Assembly (NCBI GenBank): GCA_026397595.1 | Contig: JAPLUO010000224.1 | Coordinates: forward strand, 1-33,034 | From: Caldifarciminota bacterium | GTDB taxonomy: Bacteria > Hydrothermota > Tepidihabitantia > Tepidihabitantales > Tepidihabitantaceae | DNA length: 33,034 bases | Reading direction: 5' to 3' | Shown here: in pieces, positions 1-8,588 of the stretch | How positions within the stretch are numbered: position 1 is the first letter of the stretch | Layout: the number at the start of each line of letters is the position of its first letter | Made by a program: the position numbers and the translations under genes | The notes under the pieces: generated by a model | Databases searched by the model: none | What the model was told of the DNA's origin: nothing | Seen by the model: only the letters and a program-made list of their open reading frames with translations

Positions 1-921
1 TCCCGAACCCTGAGTGTGCCAGACTACCCCGCACCGCTGGTCCCCGTCCGGCCGTGACGCCCTCACGGTCGCATCCACCGCCACCTGCACCGCGTGGAAC
101 TGGTGATACCCGGCCATCTTCTTAGCGAGCCGGCCTGAGCCATCGTCGTCGAATACGATGAAGTAGCGCAGAAGGTCAAGGAACCTACGCGGCTCGAACG
201 CGCCCTTGAGCAACACCTCAAGCTGCGGCCTTGATGTTGGCTCTGCGGCCTGGCCTTCTATCGTCCGCCACGGCAGGAACCACTCCTTGCCCGCGGTCAA
301 AGTGCCCATCCGAGCCTCGAGCCCGTCCGACACCACCATGGCATCGTTGTAGTTGAAGAGCGTCCCAATCTCCGCCTTGTACGTCTGAAGCTGGCCATAG
401 GCAGACCAGACGTCGGCCTGCTCCTCGGTCGGGTTCTTCAGCTCGATAACGCCCAGCGGCAGGCCGTTCACGAACAGAACGATGTCCGGTCTGCGGTTGT
501 GCCCGTTCTCGACTACGGTGAACTGGTTCACGGCCAGCCAGTCGTTGTTATCAGGGTCGTCGAAGTCAACGAGCCGCACCGGGTGCCCGCGTACCTCGCC
601 GTCCGATGCTCGGAACTCGCCAGTGATGCCGTCAACCAGCCAGCGATGGAGCTGCTGATTGTTCGCGGACAACAGCGGGAAGTCGGGTCGCTGTACCCGA
701 CGCACCGCGTCGGCAAGCATGTCCTCGGGCAGGCTCGGATTCAACCGCTGCAGGGCGTTTCGGAACCGCTCCAGCAGGACGACCTCGCCGTAGTCCTTGC
801 GCTCGGCAAACAACTCGCCCGGCGCAATCTCCGGCCCGTGCTTCACGGCCCAGCCCAGCTCAGCCAGCCAGGCCAGGGCGGCGTCTTCGACAACTGACTC
901 GGAGAAACGGCCTATCGCCAT
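1..921 (-). CDS. hsdR: Type I restriction endonuclease subunit R, N-terminal part (runs off window)
   Basis: This is the DNA-cleaving and translocating subunit of the type I restriction complex. The visible 307 residues contain the N-terminal PD-(D/E)XK nuclease domain: the run [19 protein letters not shown] supplies the catalytic Asp, Glu and Lys at about residues 180-200. The last visible residues, HTQGSG, begin the Walker A motif of the helicase motor, which continues beyond base 1. The reading frame is open from the ATG at 921 to base 1. The start is supported by alignment with the duplicated 5' fragment at 1345-1440, which shares the run [20 protein letters not shown]. No strong Shine-Dalgarno is visible. 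It is the last gene seen of the hsdM-hsdS-hsdR operon, about 500 bp downstream of the AAA ATPase gene. Confidence 0.93.
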   Translation of the reverse strand, partial: MAIGRFSESVVEDAALAWLAELGWAVKHGPEIAPGELFAERKDYGEVVLLERFRNALQRLNPSLPEDMLADAVRRVQRPDFPLLSANNQQLHRWLVDGITGEFRASDGEVRGHPVRLVDFDDPDNNDWLAVNQFTVVENGHNRRPDIVLFVNGLPLGVIELKNPTEEQADVWSAYGQLQTYKAEIGTLFNYNDAMVVSDGLEARMGTLTAGKEWFLPWRTIEGQAAEPTSRPQLEVLLKGAFEPRRFLDLLRYFIVFDDDGSGRLAKKMAGYHQFHAVQVAVDATVRASRPDGDQRCGVVWHTQGSG

Positions 922-1344
922 TTACACCCCATTAACACTCCGGAGCGCGTAACTGTCTGGCACTCCGCGTGTTAGCGTAGTACCCCGGTCGTCGTGAGCT
1001 ATTCCGGGTTGCCATTAACACCCAGAGTCGAGTATGCATCCGGATAGCGCTTGACTTTTCGGTTGCTATCTGGATGATTAGGTGATTCTCTACCCAGTGT
1101 AGGGAACCTACAGAGGCTTCGGCCGCTGGGCCAGCTATGCGAACCAGCGGCTCTTACCTTGTTACCCAATTCATTACCCAATTCGCGCGACATTACCTAA
1201 TTCCACTCCCGACCCTGCTCTACTGTGCCTGCTGCCCTCGACACAACTCTCCCTCTCCCAGGCTTTGCCCCCTCGCCCTCTTTCCCTCTCCCATTGGGAG
1301 AGGGAGGCCGAAGGCCGGGTGAGGGTATCGCCGTCAGGCGATAT
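922..1344. other. Gene-free region between intact hsdR and its orphan 5' copy
   Basis: I see no credible gene here. Short ORFs on both strands are low-complexity. The stretch holds two near-identical 12-bp tandem copies of TTACCCAATTCA-like sequence at about 1160-1185, with a third degenerate copy just after. It also holds a palindromic element at about 1245-1337. It separates the intact hsdR start at 921 from a truncated hsdR-like fragment. It may carry the hsdR promoter, but I could not identify one with confidence. Confidence 0.6.
1245..1337. repeat. Palindromic CCCTCTCCC/GGGAGAGGG element
   Basis: Its core reads CCCTCTCCCATTGGGAGAGGG around 1284-1304, a 9-bp inverted repeat with a 3-bp loop. 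It is flanked by related CCCTCTCCC and GGGTGAGGG tracts. A second small hairpin (TATCGCC, loop GTCA, GGCGATA) follows at about 1326-1343. The element begins where homology of the orphan hsdR 5' end stops, so it probably marks the breakpoint. A related element lies in hsdM at about 8815-8865. Confidence 0.7.
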
Positions 1345-1440
1345 GTCCGGTCCGTGCTTCACCGCCCAGCCCAACTCGGCCAGCCAGGCTAGGGCCGCAT
1401 CTTCGACAGTGGATTCGGTGAAAGACAGGCTCAAGTGCAT
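1345..1440 (-). pseudogene. Orphan 5' end of an hsdR gene (truncated duplicate)
   Basis: An ATG at 1440 opens a frame whose residues about 5-30 match the N-terminus of the intact HsdR at 921: both contain [20 protein letters not shown]. After HGPDISPDGD the homology ends and the frame runs into the palindromic repeat at 1245-1337. No nuclease or helicase domain follows, so this is a remnant. Its start overlaps the end of the AAA ATPase gene by 10 bp, the kind of tight junction expected of a once-intact operon. Nucleotide similarity to the intact copy is high but imperfect, so it is either an old duplication or sequence brought in from a related locus. Confidence 0.85.
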
Positions 1441-3728
1441 CGTCGAGCAAACCGCAGCGCTCTTTCTACGAAGCCGTGTAGTTCGCCATCGTTTATCGGC
1501 TCAATCTCCCATCCCTGATGGTGATATCTTCTCGCGTACTCGTTAAGGTCTCGCAGTTCTTGGATGGATTCGGCGTCAAGTATCTCCTGTGCGGTCCCAA
1601 CTCGTTGGTCACATAGGCTTATGAATGGCCCAAGCATGCTTCCGGGCGTGAAGTGCTCAGGGTACGCCACGCGAAGGAATGCTTCTAGATGCGGGCGGAT
1701 GGACCGAGCCACTTCTCGCGTGTCTGCTGCCCTGCGAGCAAGATAGTCGCGCAGATTGCTATGACGGCGGTCATGCTCCGTAATCGAATCTTGGGCTACA
1801 TCCCACGTGCGCAAAGTGGAGCCGTCGCCATCGCGGACTACTTCAAGAGCCGCTCGTGCGGTGGCGTCCGCTCCCTCCCAGAGTCGACACAGAAATGGCT
1901 TGTTGTGGGAGAGAACAATCGCCTGAGCGGTTCGCTCGGCGAGCCGTCGTATCTGTTGCACCGTCGTCAACGCGCGGTGTTCGTCCAGACTCGATATCGG
2001 GTCGTCGATGACGACGACCTTGTTCGCAAGCCTCGATTCCTGGTCGAGCGAGGCGAAGAAGAAGGCCAGGGCTAGAGTGCTGCGATCACCCGCGCTGAGG
2101 GTATTGCGAAAGGAAGGTTCCCCCGGTATGGGGTCAGCGCCGTCGATGGCGACTGGCATGTTGTTGATGAGCACGTTGTAGATACAGGTCGGGCCGCCCC
2201 TGGTGTTGGCGTACGTCACGCTGTCGAGTCTGAAGCCCGCATTGAACCTTGAGAGGTAGAGGTTAATGGCGGTCTGGTATCCTGGGAACACGGTCGTCCT
2301 GAGTTGCTCCAGTTGAGCCCGGGTTTGGTCGCGCAGCCCCTCGGTAATCTCCTTGGCCGCGCGTTCCCGCAGGTAGTCGTCGCAGAGCGGCGTGGTCTGT
2401 GGTGTGTGCCGGACCCTCAAGGCCTTGAGCCGGGCGAGGTCGGCAGCGAGGATGGTCGAGTTGGCCGTCGCCGCTCGCTCCTTCGCAACGTTGATGGCCT
2501 GGTTGGCCTCCCGAAGCAGTTGGTTGGTCGTGGCGATCGTCGCTCGGTGAGCTTCGTAGGTCACCACGAGTACCCGGGTCTCGGCCGTAATCCCCATGCT
2601 ATCAAACGGAGCGGCCTGCTTTGTAGCCAGCTGCGCCACGACGGCTTCTCTAGCTGCTCTCCAGTCCCGGACAATCGTGGCTGTGTCGAGCGTGAATTCC
2701 GCGACTTCGCAGAACCGAGACCAGAACTGCCGGCGTTCAACGGCAACCCTCAACGCACGCTCGAATCCCGCCGGCACATCGCTGCCGTGTGCGCGGTTTA
2801 GCGCCCCGAGTGCGTCTGACACCGTCCGCTTCAAAGCGGCGTATGCGTCGCTGAAATACACCCGGTAGTGCTGTATCACGGGCGACCCCTGAAGGTCCTG
2901 TGCGCAGAATGGGCACGGCTCTACGGCTGCGCCGCCCACCTGCGGGATACGGCGCATCCCGTCGGCCACCCACGTCTCGCCGCCGCGACCCAGTTGGGCT
3001 AGATGTGTCTGAACCTGCGTCAGAGTAGCAGCATCGAGAGCCGCCAAGTCTTGCTGGAGAACCCGCTCGACCGCCGCGAGGTCGAACTCGGGCAGACTCA
3101 GCAACTCGAAGGGCGGCGTCGTGCGAATCGCATCCTGTTCCTGCGCAGCGGCCAGAGCGCGTTCTGCCTCCTGGATGGCTTGGTCAATGTCAGGCCGTGC
3201 GGGTAGCGCGCAGAACTCGTCCATGGAGAACGGACCTCTGTCCGCCGTCGGGATGGCACGTTCCCTTGCCCTCAACTCCCGGTTGTGTTCCTCGATTCTC
3301 TCCACGAACTGCAGGAGCTGTCTACTCAGCGCCACAGCTGGCGCGCCCAGAATCAGCTCGTGCAGGTTCTGCCTATGGCGCGCCTGCACGGACAGACCGG
3401 AGTACACGTTCTGGTCGATGAAGACGTCGTCGAACACCACTATGTCCGTCAGGGTGCGGCTCCAGGCGTTGTTCTCGAATACTGCCGGTGGAGGCCCTCC
3501 GCTGCACTCAAGTACCACATGGGGTGGGCGCTGAGCAGTAAGGCGTCTTCGCTCGGCAATCGGAAGAGGGTCGCCCGTGGCCAGTGAACGCAGGATGGCA
3601 GCGAGCGTCGTCTTGCCCCGGCCGTTCTCGGAATAGACGAGGGTAAGTCGAGCGAGGGGAATGTTCGCGGCGGCGGTCACTGAGTCGAATTGCCCAATGT
3701 TACGAAGTAGCTGAAGCCGGTTGATCAT
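1431..3728 (-). CDS. AAA_13-type ATPase, PrrC/RloC-like, embedded in the type I R-M operon
   Basis: This 765-residue protein has an ABC-type ATPase core split by a long helical insert. Walker A is at 33-41 (SENGRGKTT) and VVFDDVFIDQNVYSG lies near 97-111. A CPFC pair at 272-275 sits in the helical region and resembles a zinc-hook turn. The signature LSAGDRSTLALAFF is near 544-557, Walker B VVVIDDPISSLDE near 571-583, and the H-loop LSHNK near 606-610. The roughly 130-residue C-terminal domain holds R678, E682 and the HH pair at 736-737, which could correspond to the Arg-Glu-His nuclease triad of PrrC. That assignment is tentative. Its ATG overlaps the hsdS stop as ATGA, so translation is coupled. 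Lying between hsdS and hsdR is the prrC arrangement, so an anticodon-nuclease back-up held silent by the restriction complex is the favoured role. Confidence 0.85.
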   Translation of the reverse strand: MINRLQLLRNIGQFDSVTAAANIPLARLTLVYSENGRGKTTLAAILRSLATGDPLPIAERRRLTAQRPPHVVLECSGGPPPAVFENNAWSRTLTDIVVFDDVFIDQNVYSGLSVQARHRQNLHELILGAPAVALSRQLLQFVERIEEHNRELRARERAIPTADRGPFSMDEFCALPARPDIDQAIQEAERALAAAQEQDAIRTTPPFELLSLPEFDLAAVERVLQQDLAALDAATLTQVQTHLAQLGRGGETWVADGMRRIPQVGGAAVEPCPFCAQDLQGSPVIQHYRVYFSDAYAALKRTVSDALGALNRAHGSDVPAGFERALRVAVERRQFWSRFCEVAEFTLDTATIVRDWRAAREAVVAQLATKQAAPFDSMGITAETRVLVVTYEAHRATIATTNQLLREANQAINVAKERAATANSTILAADLARLKALRVRHTPQTTPLCDDYLRERAAKEITEGLRDQTRAQLEQLRTTVFPGYQTAINLYLSRFNAGFRLDSVTYANTRGGPTCIYNVLINNMPVAIDGADPIPGEPSFRNTLSAGDRSTLALAFFFASLDQESRLANKVVVIDDPISSLDEHRALTTVQQIRRLAERTAQAIVLSHNKPFLCRLWEGADATARAALEVVRDGDGSTLRTWDVAQDSITEHDRRHSNLRDYLARRAADTREVARSIRPHLEAFLRVAYPEHFTPGSMLGPFISLCDQRVGTAQEILDAESIQELRDLNEYARRYHHQGWEIEPINDGELHGFVERALRFARRCT

Positions 3729-4987
3729 ACGCCGACGCCTTGTCGGAACCGCCCCGTTTCCTGCGCCTGTAGTTCGCCGATCATCAACTTCGGCAGGAGC
3801 GCGTCACGGATGGCGGCGAGGGTACCGGATTCGGCTTCGTTGCTCCCGATTCGCTGGTCGAAGGGGCACAGCGTTCTCTCGAATGCCTCGACAACGGCAG
3901 ACGGCGGGGCAACTCGTTCGATGGCGTGGAAGTCGTCCTTGTTGATCGAGCCGAAGACCGTGCCTTCGGCCTCGAAGCGAGCGAACTCCGGCTCAAGGGA
4001 ACGCATGAAGTAGTAGGTATAGGAACGGCTTCCTGACTTGTGCCGAACCGCGGCAACGCCGCGACCTACGGCGCACTCGCCTGAAGCCATGTTCACGCTG
4101 CCGACGGGTGCGCGAACGCTAACAAGCGTATCGCCTGCCTTGGCCATTCGGGTCGGGGCGGTGCAGAACACTCGGACCGTCGGGAAGCGGAATCCGAAAT
4201 CCGTACGTCCTTGGTAGAACGGAATACCTTCGCCACTTTCGTTGTACGTCTCGCCCGGCGGGGATTGGCCCATGGTGAGGTTGAAGTCTTCGTCCACGCG
4301 TCCGACGCGCCATCCCTTCGGAATCCTGCCCAACTCGGACTCGACTGTCCCCTTGTCACGGAAGGATTCGAAGTCTACGAACCAGGACTTGAAGATTGCC
4401 CGGGCCATCTGCTCCAACGTTTCGTTCATCTTCCGGTTCAACTCGATCTTGTCATCCAGCGCGCCGAGGATGCGGGCGATGGCCTCCTGTTCAGCAAGTA
4501 ACGGCAGCAATATCGGAAACTGCCTCAGGTAAGCTACGTTCGTCTTGGGCACGCCCGTCGCTTCCGCGTCGCGGATCAGCTTCGCGCGTGCTGTCGGAGC
4601 TGTGACGTAATAGTACACGAAGAGCGGGTCAGCTAGCTGCCTATTCACGGTCAGCTTCATCTGGTTGGACGAGAGCAGGAACTTCCTATGCCGGCATCTC
4701 CGGGGGACAATACCTGTCTGTCCGAGTGTTCCCTTCTTCGTGAAGACAATGTCGTCTGGCACGCAAACACTCCGAGCCAGACGGACTGCAGTCTCGGCGG
4801 AGACAAAGACGAACTCGTCATCGACAAACCGACGGTTGCCGAGCGAGAGATTACTGCCACGTACGACTGGTACGCCGTCCGCTGTGTACAGGGATGCCGG
4901 GAGATTCGAGCCAAACGGCCCATCGACGAGCCCGCCCTCGCCGAGGGCTATTCTGCCCAACGTCGTTTCCCGCCACTCGCTCGGCAT
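3725..4987 (-). CDS. hsdS: Type I restriction-modification specificity subunit
   Basis: This subunit sets the DNA target recognised by both methylation and restriction complexes. The chosen ATG at 4987 gives 420 residues, beginning MPSEWRETTLG, typical of the family. The frame stays open upstream, but that part is low-complexity and overlaps the SIR2 gene. Two target-recognition domains (about 1-160 and 215-370) are separated by a conserved helix: EQEAIARILGALDDKIELN near 166-184, then a segment ending in SWFVDFE near 201-207. It starts 22 bp after the SIR2 stop, and its own stop is coupled to the AAA ATPase gene. The Shine-Dalgarno is weak (AGTCAGGA). Confidence 0.93.
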   Translation of the reverse strand: MPSEWRETTLGRIALGEGGLVDGPFGSNLPASLYTADGVPVVRGSNLSLGNRRFVDDEFVFVSAETAVRLARSVCVPDDIVFTKKGTLGQTGIVPRRCRHRKFLLSSNQMKLTVNRQLADPLFVYYYVTAPTARAKLIRDAEATGVPKTNVAYLRQFPILLPLLAEQEAIARILGALDDKIELNRKMNETLEQMARAIFKSWFVDFESFRDKGTVESELGRIPKGWRVGRVDEDFNLTMGQSPPGETYNESGEGIPFYQGRTDFGFRFPTVRVFCTAPTRMAKAGDTLVSVRAPVGSVNMASGECAVGRGVAAVRHKSGSRSYTYYFMRSLEPEFARFEAEGTVFGSINKDDFHAIERVAPPSAVVEAFERTLCPFDQRIGSNEAESGTLAAIRDALLPKLMIGELQAQETGRFRQGVGV

Positions 4988-5009
4988 GGTCAGTACAATC
5001 CTGACTTGT

Positions 5010-7397
5010 CTAACACGGTGGCGATTCCGGGACCCGTTGAGAGCGCACCCGAAGGTTCGGCACGAGGGCGACCAGGTGCTGAAGAAGTGTCCCGTAGGTC
5101 CTGTAGAGGCTGGGTTCGGATTCAACCGGTGGGCCTGTGACCTCGGTCTGGCCGTCTGCAACGGCGGCCGAGAACAACATACCGTGCTTGGAATCACAAG
5201 TATGCCACCGTTGGTCGCCTACTCCGTGCGACCGCGCATCGAAGTGCGACGCGAGCGTCTTTATATCAGCCTGCCCTTCAAGATAGATTGGGTGCACAGT
5301 CGTGTCTTTGCCGAGCCGGCGAAAGTACATGGCACCGATGAAATCCTCGTCCAGTTCCTGCCCCCGACTCTTCGAAGCTATGACGACATGGTGACCCAAG
5401 TTGCGAACCACGTACCACCGCACGTAGACTCGGCCCGCGGTGGCCAAGCCGGACAGGAGGAACGCGATGGACTTCACCATTTGCTGGTAGTGAAACGTGT
5501 CCTCGACCGAACACGTCCCTCTGTCGGTGAAGATGTCCAAATTGCTAAGGATGTCCAGTTCTACAAAACCGCTGAGTTGAATTGCGGCCTTCAACTCGGC
5601 TAGGCGTTCCCTTGCCAGCCACTCGGCCGAGATTGTGGCCACGCGTAGCCTGTTCCAGTCGGTCTGCAACAGCTTGACTGATACGGCGTCGAACTCCGAC
5701 CGCCGATGTAGCGGCTTCGGCCAGACGAATCTCATCATGCTGGCGACGTCCACTGGTCCTACGTCCACGTCGAAACCGCGCGTCAACTCGAGCAGTCGCC
5801 CAGGCAACTCGGCTCTAAGACGCTCCATCGCCGACCCCGGGATGTCAAACCCACTGAGTACCTTGACCTCCGTTATCTTCTTCACTAGATGCTGGCAGTA
5901 GCGCTCGGCGACGAGATCGATGCTGTCCTTGATGGGATCCGGGCGCGTACGGAGCGCTTCAGGCACGCGCAGGAAGCACCATTGGGCGTTGATGGCCTTC
6001 ATGTCGAGGTGGTCCATCACGTCGCAGTGTCCTATAAGTTGGTCGTCTGCATTTAGCATCCTCTCCAGTACGGTGCACGGTTCCAGCGAGTCGATAGGGT
6101 CCCAATCCAGACAGCGTCTGTAGGCCGCACCGATACGGAGACAATCTGCTGTGGCAATCTGTATGAATAGGCCACGCGTCTTCATGAGATACATGAGCAG
6201 TTCGAGCTCATACGCTCGCTTGTCATACCAGCCACGCTCGACACGTGTGAGGCCACTATCTATTCGACGCACACCAGCCTCGTCATCCTTGCTCCGTAGC
6301 CGACGGGCGAAGAGGTCGAAGAACCGGCCGCGGATTAGGTGCCGGATCGGCTTCTGCCGTGTACACGGGCCCAGCTCGCCCGGCCCGCACGTCCGCTGGC
6401 GGGAAACCGGGCTAACGTACAACCGCTCTGCTAACGACCGGAAGAAATCATCTACCTCTCCCGAATACAGGTAGACGTCGTTCTTCTTTGACCCAGTCAA
6501 AACGTCCCGCTCCAGGCGCCACGGTCGCCGACTGACGACGATGGCGTCGCCCGTCGTGCCACAGGCGAAGGTCCGCTGTAGTAGCTTCTGGAAGTCACCG
6601 TCTTCGTTGGCGAATCCGAGGAATAGCAGCACGGAGTCACGCATCGCTTCGGCGAGCGGTGGCTGCTTCTCGGGCTCGAAATCATGCACCAATTCGGGGA
6701 AGTGTCTGAGTGTAAGTCCACGCGATATAGTGCCGTGTGGCTTGAGGACGAACGCCTTTGCCTCGGGGTGTCCACAGATGGCCCCCCAGTCTGTTGCATA
6801 GGCCTGCTTTAGACGCTCGAATTCGCTCTTCGAGGCGACGACCTCAAATTCAGTTCTTCCCATCTCGTCCGCAAGAGCCTGTTCCACCAACTCGTCGAAA
6901 TTCAATACGATGAAGAACTTGAGCAAACCGCTGTTGGCCAGGTGCGCGCACACCTCGTGGGAAAGAGATGGGAAGTAGGGAGGTTTGGTTCGCTTGTCCG
7001 AAAGCGGTATGTAGAACTTGAGCCACTCCCACAGCTTATCGACGCCGTGCAGAGCCGCATACAGTCTCAGAACGCGACCAAGCGTGATGTCGGCCGGGAT
7101 GCCGTTGACGCGGTAGTTGGCGATTTCGTTTCGGACATCACTGCTGAGGTTCTTGCTTGTAGAACCGGCCTCGTCATCCGAGCCGATTGTTCCCTTGAGT
7201 TCATTGCGCATCCGGTCACGCAGATAGCCCCCACTGGCGTAGCCGGAGTTGACCGAAGCGCCGGCGCCCCAGATGGTGACAACTTTCGTCAACGGCGTCG
7301 AGGAAAGCGCTTCAACAACCCGCTCCAGCGCGTTGTCCCTCTCGCGCTCAAGGTCGAAACCAGGTGGGGGTGGGCAACTATCCTGTTCGCTGCACAC
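5010..7397 (-). CDS. Large SIR2-domain protein with uncharacterised C-terminal region
   Basis: The N-terminal third is a SIR2-like NAD-binding fold. It shows GAGAS at about 44-48, NFDELVEQ at about 166-173 (the Asn-Asp pair), KPHGT at about 219-223 (the catalytic-type His) and GFANEDGD at about 261-268. The remaining ~450 residues match nothing I recognise and contain no obvious transmembrane segment. The chosen GTG at 7397 gives 795 residues and has GGAGGA nine bases upstream. A TTG 60 bases further upstream is possible but overlaps the hsdM-tail remnant and has no such site. SIR2 domains in phage defence (Thoeris, DSR, SIR2-HerA and others) deplete or convert NAD. A similar role here is inferred from its place inside the R-M operon, 22 bp before hsdS. 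Confidence 0.82.
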   Translation of the reverse strand: MCSEQDSCPPPPGFDLERERDNALERVVEALSSTPLTKVVTIWGAGASVNSGYASGGYLRDRMRNELKGTIGSDDEAGSTSKNLSSDVRNEIANYRVNGIPADITLGRVLRLYAALHGVDKLWEWLKFYIPLSDKRTKPPYFPSLSHEVCAHLANSGLLKFFIVLNFDELVEQALADEMGRTEFEVVASKSEFERLKQAYATDWGAICGHPEAKAFVLKPHGTISRGLTLRHFPELVHDFEPEKQPPLAEAMRDSVLLFLGFANEDGDFQKLLQRTFACGTTGDAIVVSRRPWRLERDVLTGSKKNDVYLYSGEVDDFFRSLAERLYVSPVSRQRTCGPGELGPCTRQKPIRHLIRGRFFDLFARRLRSKDDEAGVRRIDSGLTRVERGWYDKRAYELELLMYLMKTRGLFIQIATADCLRIGAAYRRCLDWDPIDSLEPCTVLERMLNADDQLIGHCDVMDHLDMKAINAQWCFLRVPEALRTRPDPIKDSIDLVAERYCQHLVKKITEVKVLSGFDIPGSAMERLRAELPGRLLELTRGFDVDVGPVDVASMMRFVWPKPLHRRSEFDAVSVKLLQTDWNRLRVATISAEWLARERLAELKAAIQLSGFVELDILSNLDIFTDRGTCSVEDTFHYQQMVKSIAFLLSGLATAGRVYVRWYVVRNLGHHVVIASKSRGQELDEDFIGAMYFRRLGKDTTVHPIYLEGQADIKTLASHFDARSHGVGDQRWHTCDSKHGMLFSAAVADGQTEVTGPPVESEPSLYRTYGTLLQHLVALVPNLRVRSQRVPESPPC

Positions 7398-7485
7398 TGC
7401 CAAGATTCCTCCATATCTCCCTCTCCAGCTTCGTCGATTCGGCGAACTGCTGCTCAAGCTCGGCGGTCAGGCGCTTCATCTTTGC
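7378..7485 (-). pseudogene. Orphan copy of the hsdM 3' end
   Basis: An ATG at 7479 opens a 33-residue frame beginning [15 protein letters not shown]. This matches the last residues of HsdM ([15 protein letters not shown], at about 8675-8580). Thirty bases are identical at 7453-7482 and 8653-8682, an offset of exactly 1200 bp. The ATG overlaps the stop of the DUF1016 gene as ATGA, so it could be translated. The start of the SIR2 gene overlaps its end. No methylase domain is attached, so it is best read as a leftover from insertion of the DUF1016 gene behind hsdM, or from recombination between related R-M loci. Confidence 0.85.
7453..7482. repeat. 30-bp direct repeat, copy 1 (hsdM-tail junction)
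   Basis: This 30-bp block is identical to 8653-8682 and lies exactly 1200 bp away. It encodes the start of the conserved HsdM C-terminal helix in both places. Recombination between the copies would remove the DUF1016 gene and keep hsdM in frame with the alternative tail, because 1200 is a multiple of three. Confidence 0.9.
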
Positions 7486-8588
7486 TCCGATCTGAAGCCG
7501 ATGGACTTCTTCTTGGGCGCGGCAGGTGTCTTCGCACCACCGGTCAGTTCGGCTTCGAGTTCTTCTATCGTCGGCAGGCTGCCTTTGTACTGGCGCGGGA
7601 GAGTCCGTACCAGTCTTGTCCTCCATTCGGCCACGCCGATTGGCTTCTTCACGTCTCTAAGCGCATACTCGACAATGAGCTTGTCCTTGGCGGCACAGAG
7701 CAGGATGCCGATTGATGGGTTGTCACCCGCGGTCTTGAGCCGGTCGTCGACCGCGGAGAGGTAGAAGTTGAGCTGGCCGGTGTGTTCGGGTTTGAACTCG
7801 CCCGCCTTGAGTTCGACAACAACGTAGCAGTGGAGCCGCGTGTGGTAGAGGAGCAGGTCGACGAAGAACTCCTTGTCCGAAACCTCGAACCGGTACTGCT
7901 CGCCGACAAAGGCGAAGCCGGAGCCGAGTTCGAGCAGGAACCGGGCGACGTGACGGACCAGCCCTTGTTCAATGTCGCGCTCCCGCACGGCCGCGCCCAG
8001 CGTCAGGAAGTCAAAGGTATACGGGTCTTTGAGCACCTGCTGGGCAAGGTCGGACTGCGGCGCGGGCAGCGTGCGCTTGAAGTTGGTGAGGGCCTTGCCC
8101 TGGCGGCGGTACAGGTCGGTCTCAATCTGGTGCACGAGGACGTTGCGACTCCAGCCGTGTTCGACCGTGGCTCGGACGTACCAGCGACGTGCCTCCGTGT
8201 CGGCAACCTTGTCCAGCAGCACGCAGTTGTGGAACCAGGGCATTTGTGCAGCAAGCTGCTGCACAAATGGCTCTTCCGGCCAGGCCTCGGCAAACGCCCG
8301 CATGTACTTCAGATTGCGGGGCGACAGGCCGCTCATCTCCGGGAACTCACGGCTCAGGTCGCGCGACAGACGGTCAATGACCTTTGCGCCCCAGCCTTCC
8401 TGTTTTTGGCGAGCGAGTATCTCGCGGCCGATATGCCAGTAGAGCAGGACGAGTTCGCGGTTGACCGCAAGGCCGGCCTTGAGTTGGGCCGCGCGGACGC
8501 GCGCCTTTATGTCCTTGAGCAGGGCGGCGTAGCCGCATGGCAATTGTGCAACGGGCCGTTGCACAATTGGCCGTCGCCTAGCGGTCAT
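7476..8588 (-). CDS. DUF1016 / PDDEXK nuclease-domain protein (YhcG-like)
   Basis: This 370-residue protein belongs to the DUF1016 family, with an N-terminal helical domain (about 15-190) and a C-terminal PD-(D/E)XK nuclease fold. Catalytic candidates are D244 in FFVDLLLYH, and E259 and K261 in [13 protein letters not shown]. Length is normal for the family. Such proteins are often found beside or inside type I R-M operons, where they are thought to act in defence or recombination. The exact role is unknown. Its ATG lies 11 bases inside the end of hsdM, and its stop overlaps the ATG of the orphan hsdM tail. Two perfect hairpins lie in the coding sequence (8241-8269 and 8541-8569). Confidence 0.9.
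   Translation of the reverse strand: MTARRRPIVQRPVAQLPCGYAALLKDIKARVRAAQLKAGLAVNRELVLLYWHIGREILARQKQEGWGAKVIDRLSRDLSREFPEMSGLSPRNLKYMRAFAEAWPEEPFVQQLAAQMPWFHNCVLLDKVADTEARRWYVRATVEHGWSRNVLVHQIETDLYRRQGKALTNFKRTLPAPQSDLAQQVLKDPYTFDFLTLGAAVRERDIEQGLVRHVARFLLELGSGFAFVGEQYRFEVSDKEFFVDLLLYHTRLHCYVVVELKAGEFKPEHTGQLNFYLSAVDDRLKTAGDNPSIGILLCAAKDKLIVEYALRDVKKPIGVAEWRTRLVRTLPRQYKGSLPTIEELEAELTGGAKTPAAPKKKSIGFRSEQR
8241..8269. repeat. 13-bp inverted repeat inside the DUF1016 gene
   Basis: CATTTGTGCAGCA at 8241-8253 is followed by three bases and then its perfect reverse complement at 8257-8269. It encodes part of the conserved segment [10 protein letters not shown], so protein constraint may explain part of it. 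It shares the core TTGTGCA with the hairpin at 8541-8569. Confidence 0.8.
8541..8569. repeat. 14-bp perfect inverted repeat just after the hsdM stop
   Basis: CAATTGTGCAACGG at 8541-8554 is followed by one base and its perfect reverse complement at 8556-8569. In the direction of transcription it begins nine bases after the hsdM stop, within codons 7-16 of the DUF1016 gene. There is no U-tract, so it is not a standard terminator. It could stabilise the hsdM message end, reduce downstream translation, or be the footprint of a small mobile repeat. Confidence 0.82.

Noticed and set aside
1174-1440. Complete 88-residue gene starting at 1440
   Set aside because: Only its first ~30 residues resemble HsdR. 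The rest is read from a palindromic repeat, so it is treated as a gene remnant.
4665-5603. 312-residue plus-strand ORF opposite hsdS and the SIR2 gene
   Set aside because: It lies antisense to two well-supported genes, has low-complexity Arg/Pro-rich sequence and matches no family.
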